DNA of 64,000 nt from Hypomesus transpacificus (taxonomy: Eukaryota > Chordata > Actinopteri > Osmeriformes > Osmeridae): the NCBI RefSeq assembly GCF_021917145.1, contig NC_061082.1, forward strand, positions 11,940,237-12,004,236, given 5' to 3'. The position numbers and the translations under genes were made by a program. The notes under the pieces were generated by a model, which saw nothing but the letters and a program-made list of their open reading frames with translations, was not told the origin of the DNA and ran no database searches. Each line of letters starts with the position of its first letter. Positions within the stretch are counted from its first letter, which is position 1. Of the stretch, positions 38,405 through 49,800 are shown in pieces.

Positions 38405-40185
38405 GGTGAGTTTTTGGTTAAAGTGTCGCTGTCGCCGCTCATCTCCTGGCAACGGCACACGCGGGTCCTCCTCCCGGGGATATCTCACTCTGGTATCCGT
38501 TCTTCTCCTACCTCTGTCCCTGAAGACTGGCCTCAAACCCATCGTGCCCAGTCTGGCAAGCGGCGAATTCTTTTCTTAAACAATGGTGATTTTTTACACA
38601 TTTTATCGGTGGATTACTATTCAGAACGTTCCCAGGAGTGCATACTCGGCGCGGAGGAATATTGGTTTTTACCCCTATTATAGCCTACCGAGGACCGCTC
38701 GTGCTTCGTGAAAATGAAAATAGCCTACGATGTAGCATGAATGCTCCACATTCTAAAAGCATAATCTTGTGTTGGGTAATGTATTTAGGAAAACAAACAC
38801 ATGTAGTATGATTTAAAAAACGTGCTGTGGATTGTATAGGCCTACTGAATTTTGTAGGCAGGCCATTACCTATAGCCAGCCTTCCAAGCGAATTCGGTAA
38901 TTGCTACATTGTTACAATAGCCAATTCTGAACTTGAAAATGTACAGCGCTGTTCGTGGGAGGGGCTTCATTTTTATTAGACAAAGCCAAAAATGTATCTC
39001 ATTAATTGTTGTTTGTGTGCTGTGCCGGGGCTAGCGTCGTCGTACCGAATCGCACCCGCCGCTAGTGCCTCCCTCTCGGGGAGGACTTTGTTTGCGCTGA
39101 CTGGGGCTCCATGAACGCAATTGTGCTGAAGTATTCCCTTCCCCCAGTCCTGGCGAAACAGGAACAACTTCTTTTAGGAAAAAAAGTTCCTGGAGTTTGA
39201 AGCGCCATGGAATACTTTGGCCGCCAAGTGTTGTCCAGTGAGGCGCTGAGATTTCAGGGGCACAATTACGTGGTTGTTAAAAAAAGAGTCGTTTTAGCTT
39301 AGTCTATCTGGTATGTTTTTCTTTAGATATTTTTAATTGTGACAATATGTTCGCGGAGTGTAGATTTTTTTTTTGTTATGTGTTGGAACGCAAAAGTATA
39401 ACCAAGGCCAGATAAAAAGCCCACTGAATTACACTATGTTTGAGAGTCTGAAGACGTTTTTTATGAAATTGGTAGCATATTAGGCTATAACCTTAACTTA
39501 GATCACACTAAACTGGACTAATGTATAAGTCGAAATTGATAAAGGCTTAATAATCTGTCATAAAAGGTATTTTTTTGGTACAAAGAATATTCAAATCGTG
39601 GATTTGTTGTCTTTTTACAAATACCATTATTTCCCTTCATTAAAATTGTTTAAAAAGGGAAATTAGACAATTTTATCACTACATGGAGGTCATGCTATAG
39701 TGAATGTTATTTACCTTAAAGATACTGGTCATCAGTGTTGAAGACAGAATCTATCCAGCCAGGTCTATACATTAGTAGATACATTAATAAGGAGGCCTTG
39801 TTTGACTTCTTTACTTCTTAAAGATTGTCTGTGATATAAAAACATTGAATAGATTAGAGCATCTTGACACAGTTAGCACCAATCCAGTTAGAATCAGATA
39901 GGTAAGAGAGAGAACTGTAGGGTGAATATGAAGATTATCAGTGGATGAAACAGTACAGACTTTACTGCTGCCAGAGACCTACAGAATACTTGACTCAACT
40001 AAGAGCCATTAGATATCAGGCATTGCATATTTCTTCAACATCTGAGTGCTCTTTAAAGGCCATTGAAACAGAAATGTGCACATTAGAGAAAGAAAACATA
40101 TGTCTAACAAACGTACCAATGTTTCGTTCTCTACCTTGTTGATCCATCACTGTGTGGTTAAAGTTTCCTTTTTCCTGTGTTCCAG

Positions 40186-40347
40186 GTGTGCTATTTGTGG
40201 CTTATGGTGTTGTGAGGTGGATTTGGACCAGTGTGCAGCTCTGTATCTGTGCCTGGGAGGAGTTGGAGAGTAGACGCCACGGTCCTGGGGACCCAAGGGC
40301 CGGTGCTCCATATGAGGCCCTGCTGAGAGGGCAGGGGGCCTTCTGAG
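40186..40347 (+). other. Candidate internal 5' untranslated exon, perhaps of bcl9
   Basis: 162 nt bounded by a good acceptor (TTTTTCCTGTGTTCCAG) and a donor (TTCTGAG|GTAACC). It is GC-richer than its surroundings and has no long conserved frame. Mammalian BCL9 has several non-coding upstream exons, so the position is plausible. Unproven. Confidence 0.35.
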
Positions 40348-41649
40348 GTAACCTGAATTCAACACACACTCTCTGTCTTATAAGCATTAAAATAATGTAC
40401 TCTGTGTTTCATCACACCACACATATGGAATATGGTGGTTTCCCCAATGAGCCTACTTGATGATGAGACCACAGCTTCTGTATGTAACTCCCTCTCTCCG
40501 GTAGCTGCCGCCTTTAAAGCTTAGCATTTTAACACAAATGTTATTAGACCTATTGCAGTGGAGAACGTGTGTTCACTTTTTGTTCATTTGCATTTTGGTC
40601 TGCCTTTAGATGCTACACCTTAGGTCATAACCAGGTCAGGAGACTGGGAAAAAGGACATAAGACACCCTGATATGATTTCTTGTTCCCAATTTGTTTCCT
40701 TGTTTTCTGCATTTTCTCTTGAAGAGGTTAAACCTTAAACTTTACCTATTTAAGTAGACTTGGGCTAGGTTTCAAAACTTGGTAAAATTTGGTAGACGTA
40801 GGTTAGGCCTACAATTTAATTTACTCTGGTGTACATAGGTTAAGACGAGAATTGAATGTATTTAGTAGACACAGGCTGGGGCCAGACGTATTTAAATGTG
40901 CCATGTTTGGGGTTACCCATTCCAGATTGATACAAGGTCTTGTGGGGGAGGCTCTGCTCTGCTATGGCTGCTGGACCCCCCTGTAATTTGAAACCTGTGA
41001 ATGCCTATTGAACAAGCCACTATAGCAGAGAAGTCTGGTCTGCGCTGCTCTTGCACTAGCTGCACGTCTGCTCCTCTGGTCTCTGTGACTGCGTGTCTGT
41101 GTGTGCGCACGCAATGTATGTGTGCATCTGCATGCATGCAGGGGTGTGTGTGTGCATGCATGCTTGTGTGATTGGGACACTGAGGACAGGGCTTTCTAGC
41201 CAGAGCGTACTGCCTGAGAAAGCATTCAGCCTGTTTATTTATCTGTTGTCTAATCCAAAGAGTGTTAACCAGGCAGGAGCAACAGAGAGCAGCAGGAACG
41301 GGGGAGATGGATGTGGACATACACATGGAGAGAATATTTATTTTCTTCCTGGTGATTTGGCCTCGCGTCTTTCCTATCCCTTTTTCTGCTTAGTGGGATC
41401 AGATTTATACCCTGGGCTCACTCTACGGTATAGCAGGAGAGAGAGACAAAGATTGAGAAGCAAACAAAATTGTATTTGCCTCAATTTTACGATTCTGCCC
41501 TCATGAAGGGATGCAGGAAACAAGCACACACTCACACCAGCAGACATGTCAAGGTGCAGACACTCAGTCTGTGTACACAGCTCTTCCTTCAATTCATGTT
41601 TAGCCATGCCGTCCCAAATCTGGAACTGGACTACAATGGCGTGAATGAA

Positions 41650-41826
41650 TAAGGTCAGTAGTACCTTGTAATCTGAAGGTTGCCAGTTCGATTCCCGGCC
41701 GTGCCAAATGACGTTGTGTCCTTGGGCAAGGCACTTCACCCTACCTGCCTCTGGGGAATGTCCCTGTACTTACTGTAAGTCGCTCTGGATAAGAGCGTCT
41801 GCTAAATGACTAAATGTAAATGTAAT
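41650..41826 (+). mobile_element. tRNA-derived teleost SINE, 5'-truncated
   Basis: Shows a B box (GGTTGCCAGTTCGATTCC), the segment GTCCTTGGGCAAGGCACTTC, and the conserved tail GTCGCTCTGGATAAGAGCGT followed by CTGCTAAATGACTAAATGTA. The A-box part is missing. Confidence 0.8.
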
Positions 41827-42129
41827 AAGGCGGTGGATGTGTGCGTGTGTAGCCTGCGTGTGGCGAGAGTCTGTGTGTGTGGCTGCTCTCCTCTGGGGCC
41901 ATGTGTGGATGGGCAAGGCTGTAGCTGTCACTCATCCTGCACGCTGCTGCATGTGATTGACACGTCAGCCCTGGTGGGGGCTGGTCCTCCTGACCCCAGG
42001 TGAGCCTTCCTAGCAGACAGGGCCCGCATCCATGTGGAGCCCGGGGCTTTGTCAGCCGTGTGTGCTTGTCTGGGAGTGTTTGTATGAGTGAAATTTTCAA
42101 GTTGCCTGCCTGCCAGCCTCTTCGAGACC

Positions 42130-42131
42130 GC

Positions 42132-42162
<31 letters not shown>
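42130..42162 (+). repeat. Poly-C run
   Basis: About 33 consecutive C residues. A Pro-run frame across it is not a gene. Confidence 0.9.
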
Positions 42163-42163
<1 letters not shown>

Positions 42164-43981
42164 AGTCTGTGTCCAAGCTCAGAGCCTCAGACCCTACTGT
42201 CACAGTCAACGGTGGCACCTTGTCCCTCTGCACCCAGCCCGCGGTCTGTATTATGTAGAGTAGTGGATGCATGGCCAGCACTTGGATGGCATTGTGCCTT
42301 TTATAGTCTCATCATTTGAATCCTTAAAGACCACCGTTGGTCCATCAGAAATCCTTAACTGATCAGTCTTATAATAGCCTGCATAAATAACACATTTTTC
42401 CTGTTCATATCCAGACCTCACTTTTGAGTGTGGTTAAAGGGATTGAAACCGACGTGAGCACAAATGAGCCGGCCACATCTGGCGATTTGGGAGCTTGAGG
42501 AAATCGGTTTACTATGAACTACCTTGGAGCATTATTGGAAGCAGTATCTTTTTGGTTCTAAATCGACAAGACTTTCACCTTGTGTGACTGTTGGCTGTAC
42601 TTGTTCTTCAGGGTGGTTATGCCTGAAAAGTAATGGAGTGATGGTCTGAGGGGTGTGGTACTGAATTGACTGACAGATTGGTTGACTAATTGGCTGGTTA
42701 GCTATTACTGTTTACTCCCCCACGATTGGCTCCAGCAAGTTCATCCTGCATGAGTCCAGATTCCTTTGCTGCTATGGATTTAGTACACTTATGTGGGAGG
42801 GATCAGGATATAACATAAGTAGCCTAGTCCACACTAGTAGCCTGTCAGTGTGTAGGCCTGTATTTCTTGCCTAATTGGGCAAGTCCTTGCCAGAGTGTTT
42901 AAACGTCTATGAGAATATGACAACAGACCACTCTGCTCATGTTCCCTCCAGAGTGCTAACGCTGCCCCCAAGAGACAGGGAAATGTGTATGCTAGGTATG
43001 TGTGTGCTATCCAAGTGTAACGTCTATGGTCCAGCGGTTTTCACTTCTGCAGCAGCTTAATACTGTCTCAGCAAGGCTACTGTGTGCATGGGGGGGCGGG
43101 TTTATGTTATGTTGGAGATGTGTAAACAAGTTGAGGTGAGAAAGCATGGGATGTTGTTCACACTCCAGTCCCCTCCGAGGGAAGGATCGAAGGTGGTTCG
43201 GGGGGTGTTCGCGATGGCCTGGTGGGCGCTGAGTTGCAGGGGAGCGTGCGCTGCCGTGAGCCCCCGAGGGGTCAGACCGTTGGGATTTCCCACAATACTT
43301 CCAGCCACAGGGAGACGTCCTCCCAGCGTGAGCGAGCGAGGAATGTTGCCGAAGTGTGGGAGCGACCAAAGTAAGGGGGGGGGGGGGGGGGAGTCACAGA
43401 CGAGAGCACACTGGAGAGTCTGGGAGGGGGAGAGGGGGAGGGCGTGAATCTGAATCTGTGTTGAAATCTGTGGTGTCCAGTTGTAGGATGGATGTGTTTT
43501 CCGATTTTAGACATCCGAGTGTGGGGAAAAACACCAGTTTGGTGTGCGACTGAAGTATGTCATAGCTGTGTCTGTCTGAGTACGGGACGGAGAGAGACAG
43601 AGAAGCAGACGATGGGCTAGAAAGGTAGAGTGGCGTGAGGTTTGCGAAACCGATACATGCGGACAAACAGAGGCAGCGAAGGACAGACTCAAGAGAGACA
43701 CTGTAGGATGGGACAGAAAGAGAGGCAGAGGGGTTGAGTGTAGTCTGGAGTGTTGGAAATGGGACAGAGGCAGAAGGGGACAAAGGGAAAGAGTGTGTGG
43801 GGCACACAGAGAGAGGGGGGGGGGGGGGCGCGAGTGGTCAGGGGATAGACAGAGGGAGAGAGTGTAGTCTGGAGTGTGTGAGACAGAGATGAGAGCCACA
43901 GACTGCTGAGTACCAGTCCTCCTGCCAGTGTTGGCCGCCACATATGGCACAGTGCCCGGACTACGCCAGCAGATGAGTCAG

Positions 43982-43984
<3 letters not shown>

Positions 43985-44022
<38 letters not shown>
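43985..44022 (+). repeat. (TG)n microsatellite
   Basis: TG dinucleotide run followed by GAGAGAGA. Poly-G runs lie nearby at about 43376-43390 and 43818-43828. Confidence 0.9.
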
Positions 44023-44032
<10 letters not shown>

Positions 44033-45164
44033 GGGCAGAGTGGCCCAGTGCTGTGGCCACATCTCTATGATGACACTGATGGAAGTAGCAAGGGGGCTGT
44101 TATCATTACTCGAGTGTCACCATGTCATGGCCTCAGTGAGGTGTGTGTGTGTGGCCTTGTCTGGGAGAGAGACAGAAGAAGAGTAGGACACAACAGGAGG
44201 AGAAAGTCTAACCGAGAAGAGGGCAAGGCCAGGATGAGTAGAGCTGGGAACAGCTAACTGGTGGGAATGGAGAGCGACAGTGACGAGAGGAGCGTGTGAC
44301 TTGAGGAGCATCGAGTTCTGGAGAATGCGGAACCATTTAAAAGTTCCTTGTGAATATTTGCAGTGGCTTGCATTCAGGAGGAACACAAGCTCAGTAAGTG
44401 TGTGTGTGTGTGTGTGTGTGTATATGGACAAGCTTAGTAGATCTATGTCTGAGCCAGCCCTGATGGCGTCACAGCTTTATCTTTAGAAGCACTCGTGAGT
44501 TCTGATCATTCTGAAGATGTTTGAGCACCAGAGGTATCTGCAGGGCATGTGTGTTTCCGGGCAAGAGGAATCTGCAGCATGTGGGTGGCAGCTCTCGTCA
44601 GAAAGCAGGAAGGTGTGGTTCCTGCCAGTCACCGCTCAGGTAGCGACGGGAGTCCTGCTGTGTCGGTTCAGCCATCTTGCCTGGAGCATTGTGAATGAGT
44701 GGGAAGCTGGCAAGCTGTCTCTTCATGCTGCTGACTGTAAGAATGACTGGCTGGCTCCCTTGTTGGGTAGTGTCTGTGGTGAAAAGTCACCCCGTTTCGG
44801 CTTTTTTTTCCTTTTTTGTCTGAAGGACTCTTTGGGATGACTATGTAGTAACAGGCATGGTTAGTCCCACAGGCATGTTTGCAAGTGTAGGTAGATACCT
44901 TGTATAGGAGCGGCAGAGCACACATGGTGTAGGCTCCCCAGAGGAGTGTATGTGTAGTCTCAAACTGTATAGACCTACAAGTATTTACAGATGGTGGTCA
45001 AGCTACTGCTGTGTGTGTGTGTTTGAGAGAGAGAGACGCACACAGGAAGAAAGGGAGGTGGATAGAGAGACTGCTCTGTTGTGGCAGAGCTGCGAAATGG
45101 GATTTGCATAAATAAGGCTGAAACATCAGCAGGCTTTTTACAGCCAGAAGGGCTGTATATGTGT

Positions 45165-45165
45165 G

Positions 45166-45224
<59 letters not shown>
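45165..45224 (+). repeat. (TG)n microsatellite, insertion target of a MITE
   Basis: A long TG run ending in TGTGTATG, which is repeated after the MITE that follows. Confidence 0.9.
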
Positions 45225-45436
45225 CAGGGCCGTACGCAGGGCCCAAAAAATACTGAGGTCATGAGTCAGAACTTCTAGACGGGTTCGGGAGCATGCTCCC
45301 CCGGAATTTTTTTAAATTACATTATTTAAATATGGCCATTTTCTCTTATTGAGTCTTAAGCAACAACAAAAACAGAAATACGAAAAAAAATACCGAGGAC
45401 ACGACCTCGGTGTCCTCAATGGTAGTTACGGCCCTG
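45225..45436. mobile_element. hAT-type MITE with perfect 8-bp target-site duplication
   Basis: A 212-bp element whose ends are a 10-bp terminal inverted repeat, CAGGGCCGTA at the left and TACGGCCCTG at the right. It is flanked on both sides by TGTGTATG (45217-45224 and 45437-45444), an 8-bp duplication as made by hAT transposases. The interior is AT-rich with a GAGGACACGACCTCGGTGTC hairpin near the right end and no coding capacity. Confidence 0.85.
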
Positions 45437-45649
45437 TGTGTATGTGAGTGAGTGCGAGAGCAGTGTGCGTTTGAGGGAGAGAGCAAGGATACATTCTAAG
45501 ACCTGCCGCTGAACATGTAGTGTCAGGATATGGTTCCTCCCTCACAACGTATGTTTTGCGTGTGTGTGGTCAGTGTACCAGTGTGTCTGTCCTGTACATA
45601 GTGTGTGTGTCCTGTACATGGTACTAGGGGTGTGATATTTAATGAGTGC

Positions 45650-45714
45650 TTGGTTGCCCTCATTGGTAAATGAGGGCAACCAAATCTGCATTTGAGGGCA
45701 ACCAAATCTGCATT
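45650..45714. repeat. 15-bp perfect hairpin overlapping a 22-bp tandem duplication
   Basis: 45650-45664 (TTGGTTGCCCTCATT) pairs exactly with 45669-45683 across a 4-nt loop. The unit TGAGGGCAACCAAATCTGCA plus TT then occurs twice head to tail (45671-45692, 45693-45714). Confidence 0.8.
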
Positions 45715-46670
45715 TACACGGCTGATGGTGGTCCTGTTTTTTACGGCCTTCTCATCAGCTGTGTTTACCTCATTGCTGTGAACTGCAGCTCCTAGCAGGC
45801 ATATAGGATTTGATGGATTGCTGAGGCTTAATAGATGTAGAACCTATTTGTCATTCGTTTTTGTATGTGTGCGGTGCATGTGTTTGTGTTGGCCATGTCA
45901 TCAAGCACCCTAATTTGCGTCTCCTCAATGTGTGATCGTGCTCAAGGGTGACTGACCAGTCCTGCTGTAATGTGTGTGAGCGCGTGTGTAATGCTAGACA
46001 GCGTGTGGTGCTGCTCGGCTAGGCAGAACCAGGCTAGCTCTTGTAATAGTCATGTTGTTGTTTGTTTTTTTACTTAAATCAAATTTCAACTTCATTTAAA
46101 GCCACTGTTGCAACATCAGACATGTTGTACGCAGGCAAAAGAAAGTTAATTTTCCAAACTGATACAGATTTGGGTATGTTTAATCCCTCAATCAAACAAG
46201 TGAGGTGCCCAATGCCCAAAAAGAATAAAACAAATACAAAGAATAAAGTAACTACTGATGATGATCACATAGTGAAATGACCTTCAAAAATGACTTAACA
46301 CAAATGACAATGCCTGGTGAGCTTCTGTTTAAATAGTTTCAGAATAATGATTATTGCTTGCTTGTGTTTGTTTGTGTGTGTGTGTAATGCATTAGTGTTT
46401 TTCCAGTGAGCTAGGGTCAGAGCTTTCGGGGGGTCAAACTAGAATCATTTGCTGTCCTTCCATCAGCCAAACACGAAGCTTCCCCTAGCCTTCCGATGAA
46501 CATGTTTGAACACTTCACATTCAGATATGTCTGGCTCTCTCTTTAGTATGAAGCCCTACAAGTGGCATTGACTGAAGGGACTGTCAATCACTGTCACTGC
46601 ACCGTTGCGTGGACGTTCCTCAGTAGGTTTGATGTTTAAACTTCAGTTTTTCTCCTTCTCTTCTCTGCAG

Positions 46671-46805
46671 TGTGCCCGAGGGCTGTGAAAGCCCCTTGGG
46701 GAAACTTCCACCGCACGCACAATTTCTCCTGTTTCCTTCTCTCTCTCACGCACGAGTATACACACGTGCACACACACACACAACGCGCTCCGAGCCAGAG
46801 AGAGA
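46671..46805 (+). other. bcl9: 5' untranslated part of the first coding exon of bcl9
   Basis: Begins at a strong acceptor (TTCTCCTTCTCTTCTCTGCAG, ending 46670) and runs into the bcl9 ATG at 46806. The frame of the ATG is closed upstream. The acceptor implies at least one further 5' exon. Confidence 0.7.
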
Positions 46806-49800
46806 ATGTTGGAGGTCCAAGAGGAGAGGGCGGCGGCGGCAGGACCAGCAGCGACACATTTCAACAAGAAGGAAAGAGGGAAGAAGGAGAGGGAGGACGC
46901 CAAAGACGGACGAGGGAACCTGGGGAATATTGGGAACGCCGTTCCCGGCTCGGGGTCCAGGAACGTGCGAGCCAAAGCTCCGCTCGCGCACACGGGCAGC
47001 TCTCACCAGCTCATCACCCCGCCCTGCTCTGTGGTCCTGGGAGCTCCCTCAATGCACGCCAACAGACTGAAGAACTCCCCCTCCGCCAACACACAGAGGT
47101 GAGAGAGCACGTCAAAGTGTGTGTGTGTGTAGTTTGATGTGCGTGTGTTGACGTGATGTATCGCCCTGTCCAGTGAGGTGAAATGCTATATTGAGAGGTG
47201 GTGGTTTAGTGGGCACGGATCCATGTCTGTCAGCTTCATGTCAGGTTCTGTCAGAGATAGAGATGTGCCTGGGTATAACCTGAACTCTCTGAAGACGTGT
47301 GTGGTTGTAGAGCCACGTGTGAAGTGTTTTCTTATGAAGTTCTGTTCATAGTGGGGGAAGTTGTGTTATAGGTGTGAACCTAAAACACATGGTTTATATT
47401 TGAAATGTATTGTGGTAACGCTAAATATAATTAATATCATAAAAAATTAGTAGCAATAAAACATGCTTCAGAAGAGGTGAAAGGCCCAGGCGTGGTAACT
47501 GCTTATTTCCAGAAGTATAATTGATTTCTAGTAGGCTGTACTGTAGTACTTAGGTCAAGTTTTACAATAAACACAGCCATACTATCCCACAGCCATAGCG
47601 ACGTGGGCAAACAAGATGACCTACGTCTCACTATTGGCAATGGACAGCCTATGGAGTGAGATAATGGATTATTTCAAATGTTCAAAAAAATATCTGAATA
47701 GAAACTAAAAGTAAAAAAACCGGTGTCCAACATGCAGATGGAGACCCTCTGCTGTTCCCGATATGGGTGCATCATCTATCCATATTATAATGCAAGGAAT
47801 GTGTGTGTCTGCAAGTTTTATATTTTTTTCCACGGGATCCGGGCACTGCAAATGAGTAATTATACAGGTGTCCATCTCAGGGCCCAGGGACAAGGTTGAC
47901 GTTGTTTGGATGAGCTGATTTGGTGTTAATGCACTTGGTAGTTTATAAGCATGTGAGGGAAAGGGGCCCATTTGGCAACTCAGGCAAAGTTTGTGCATAA
48001 TGGCCTGCTCGATATTTATCCCCTCAGGAATACACGTTGATAATGTCAGGATAGGAGGACAGCAGTTTACCACCATGGTGGCCAGCAAAGCCAGGGGGGA
48101 AACATGTTCTACCAAGTATTTAAATAAGGAATATATCATCTTCATAACAAATGTTGTTTGTGGATTTTGAGATCCATGGCTTCATCACTTAGTGCAGCTC
48201 AGAATGGCGGGCGACACGTTTATATGTTTAAATGCCTTATTTACCACCAGCAGCTCATCCAAACAACAGCACACACGGCACTGCACGTCCTTGGGTCCTG
48301 AGGAAGACACCTGACGACTGGTAACTTCATAAAGTTCCCTGTTCTCTAAATATTCAAGCCACAGACAAACACACAGCAATTCATAGATAGATGATAGATG
48401 GCAAAACTATGCATGCAGTACCATCTCCTGAGATGTGCTTGCTGGCAACACCCATAAGCTAACCCTTACCCTCGGTGACTTCATGAGTTGGAGAACGAGC
48501 ATCAATAGTGGTCAGTTATTTTGATATCAAATGTTTTTTGTCTACGATACGTTATTATGTGCGTTTATACATTTCAATTAGTTGAATATTACATTACGAA
48601 ATTACATTAATTGTGAGTGCTTAATCGTACGTGTGGTTCGAAGTTGCAATTGCAGTTCCAGACGACACAGGTTCCCGCTGAATTACTATTGGCACATCAA
48701 TGGTTATATGATTGTATTGAAATTAAGCTGCCAAAATGGAGGGCACGTATTTGCACGTCCTCCATCCTCTCTCCCTCCATTTGCCTCATCTCCATTGCCA
48801 GCCTTGTCGACAGGCTGTGCTGAAACCAGTGCCAATGACTTGAAATGAGAAGGTTCCAGACCAATGTGGCCAAGGCCATCAACGGAAGGAGAATTGGGTG
48901 GCGAGGAATCCTCAACATCATTTGACCTTTCAGCTGCAAATGTCACTTGATTTTATAGGCAGAATTAGTGCCCTCCATAGTTTCTACCTCGAACCAGCTA
49001 GCTATAATTATTAACACGGGTGTGTCAGTGTCTCATAGACCATTTCATCGACCTCAATATGGATACATGCACCTCACCTGAAGAAACATGAGAAAATCCC
49101 CCACCCACAGCTTTCAACCAGAAAGCCTTTTATTGAATGGTTAAGAGTTGCATTACTCTTTAAGGTAGAGCGCTGCTCTAAATACCAACAGGAATACAGG
49201 ATGGGATTGGTAGTTTGCTTATTGGGGTTCCATTGCGCAATAAATCAAGCAACTTGAATAAGATGACAATTGCTGGGATATTTCCGTATTATAAATGCTG
49301 AAGAGAAGGTGCAACATTATTCTTTTTTTAAGATTATAATTCTAATCCGTATAATTAGAGGTTAAAACATGACAGAATTGGTTTGTCCCTCAACAACAAC
49401 AACGCATTTCTCATGCGGCTCCCACATGGTACTGTGGACTGGAGGGACTCGGAAAGAACTTAGTGTGTGTGTGTGTGTGCGCGCAATCACGCTCTGGTAG
49501 CTGGTGTGTATGTTTCGGAGCCTGCCTGGGGTTAGGGAGTACACAATGTTTGGATGTTCTCTCCGCTGACTCATGTTTCTGGAGCCTCTGGAAACGAGTG
49601 TCTGGACCGCCAAGCCCCTGCCAGGCCCAGCCTAGGCTCCCTGCCTCACAACAAAAGTGTGCCTGCACCTGTTTTTGTGCTTTTGTATGTGTAGGGATTT
49701 CGAAAGCCAATGCTGGAATATGTCTTCCGTTACCTATGTGTCTGAGAAGGGTGTACAGGTTTGACGGGGGCGTGCGGTATGTGAGTGGTATCATTGTGTA

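Noticed and set aside
43082..44060. Overlapping frames of 120-147 aa on both strands
   Set aside because: Low-complexity GA/TG sequence with poly-G runs; no domain or splice support.
45225..45436. Possibility that this element is a miRNA or structured RNA because of its hairpin
   Set aside because: Terminal inverted repeats and the 8-bp target duplication explain it as a MITE.
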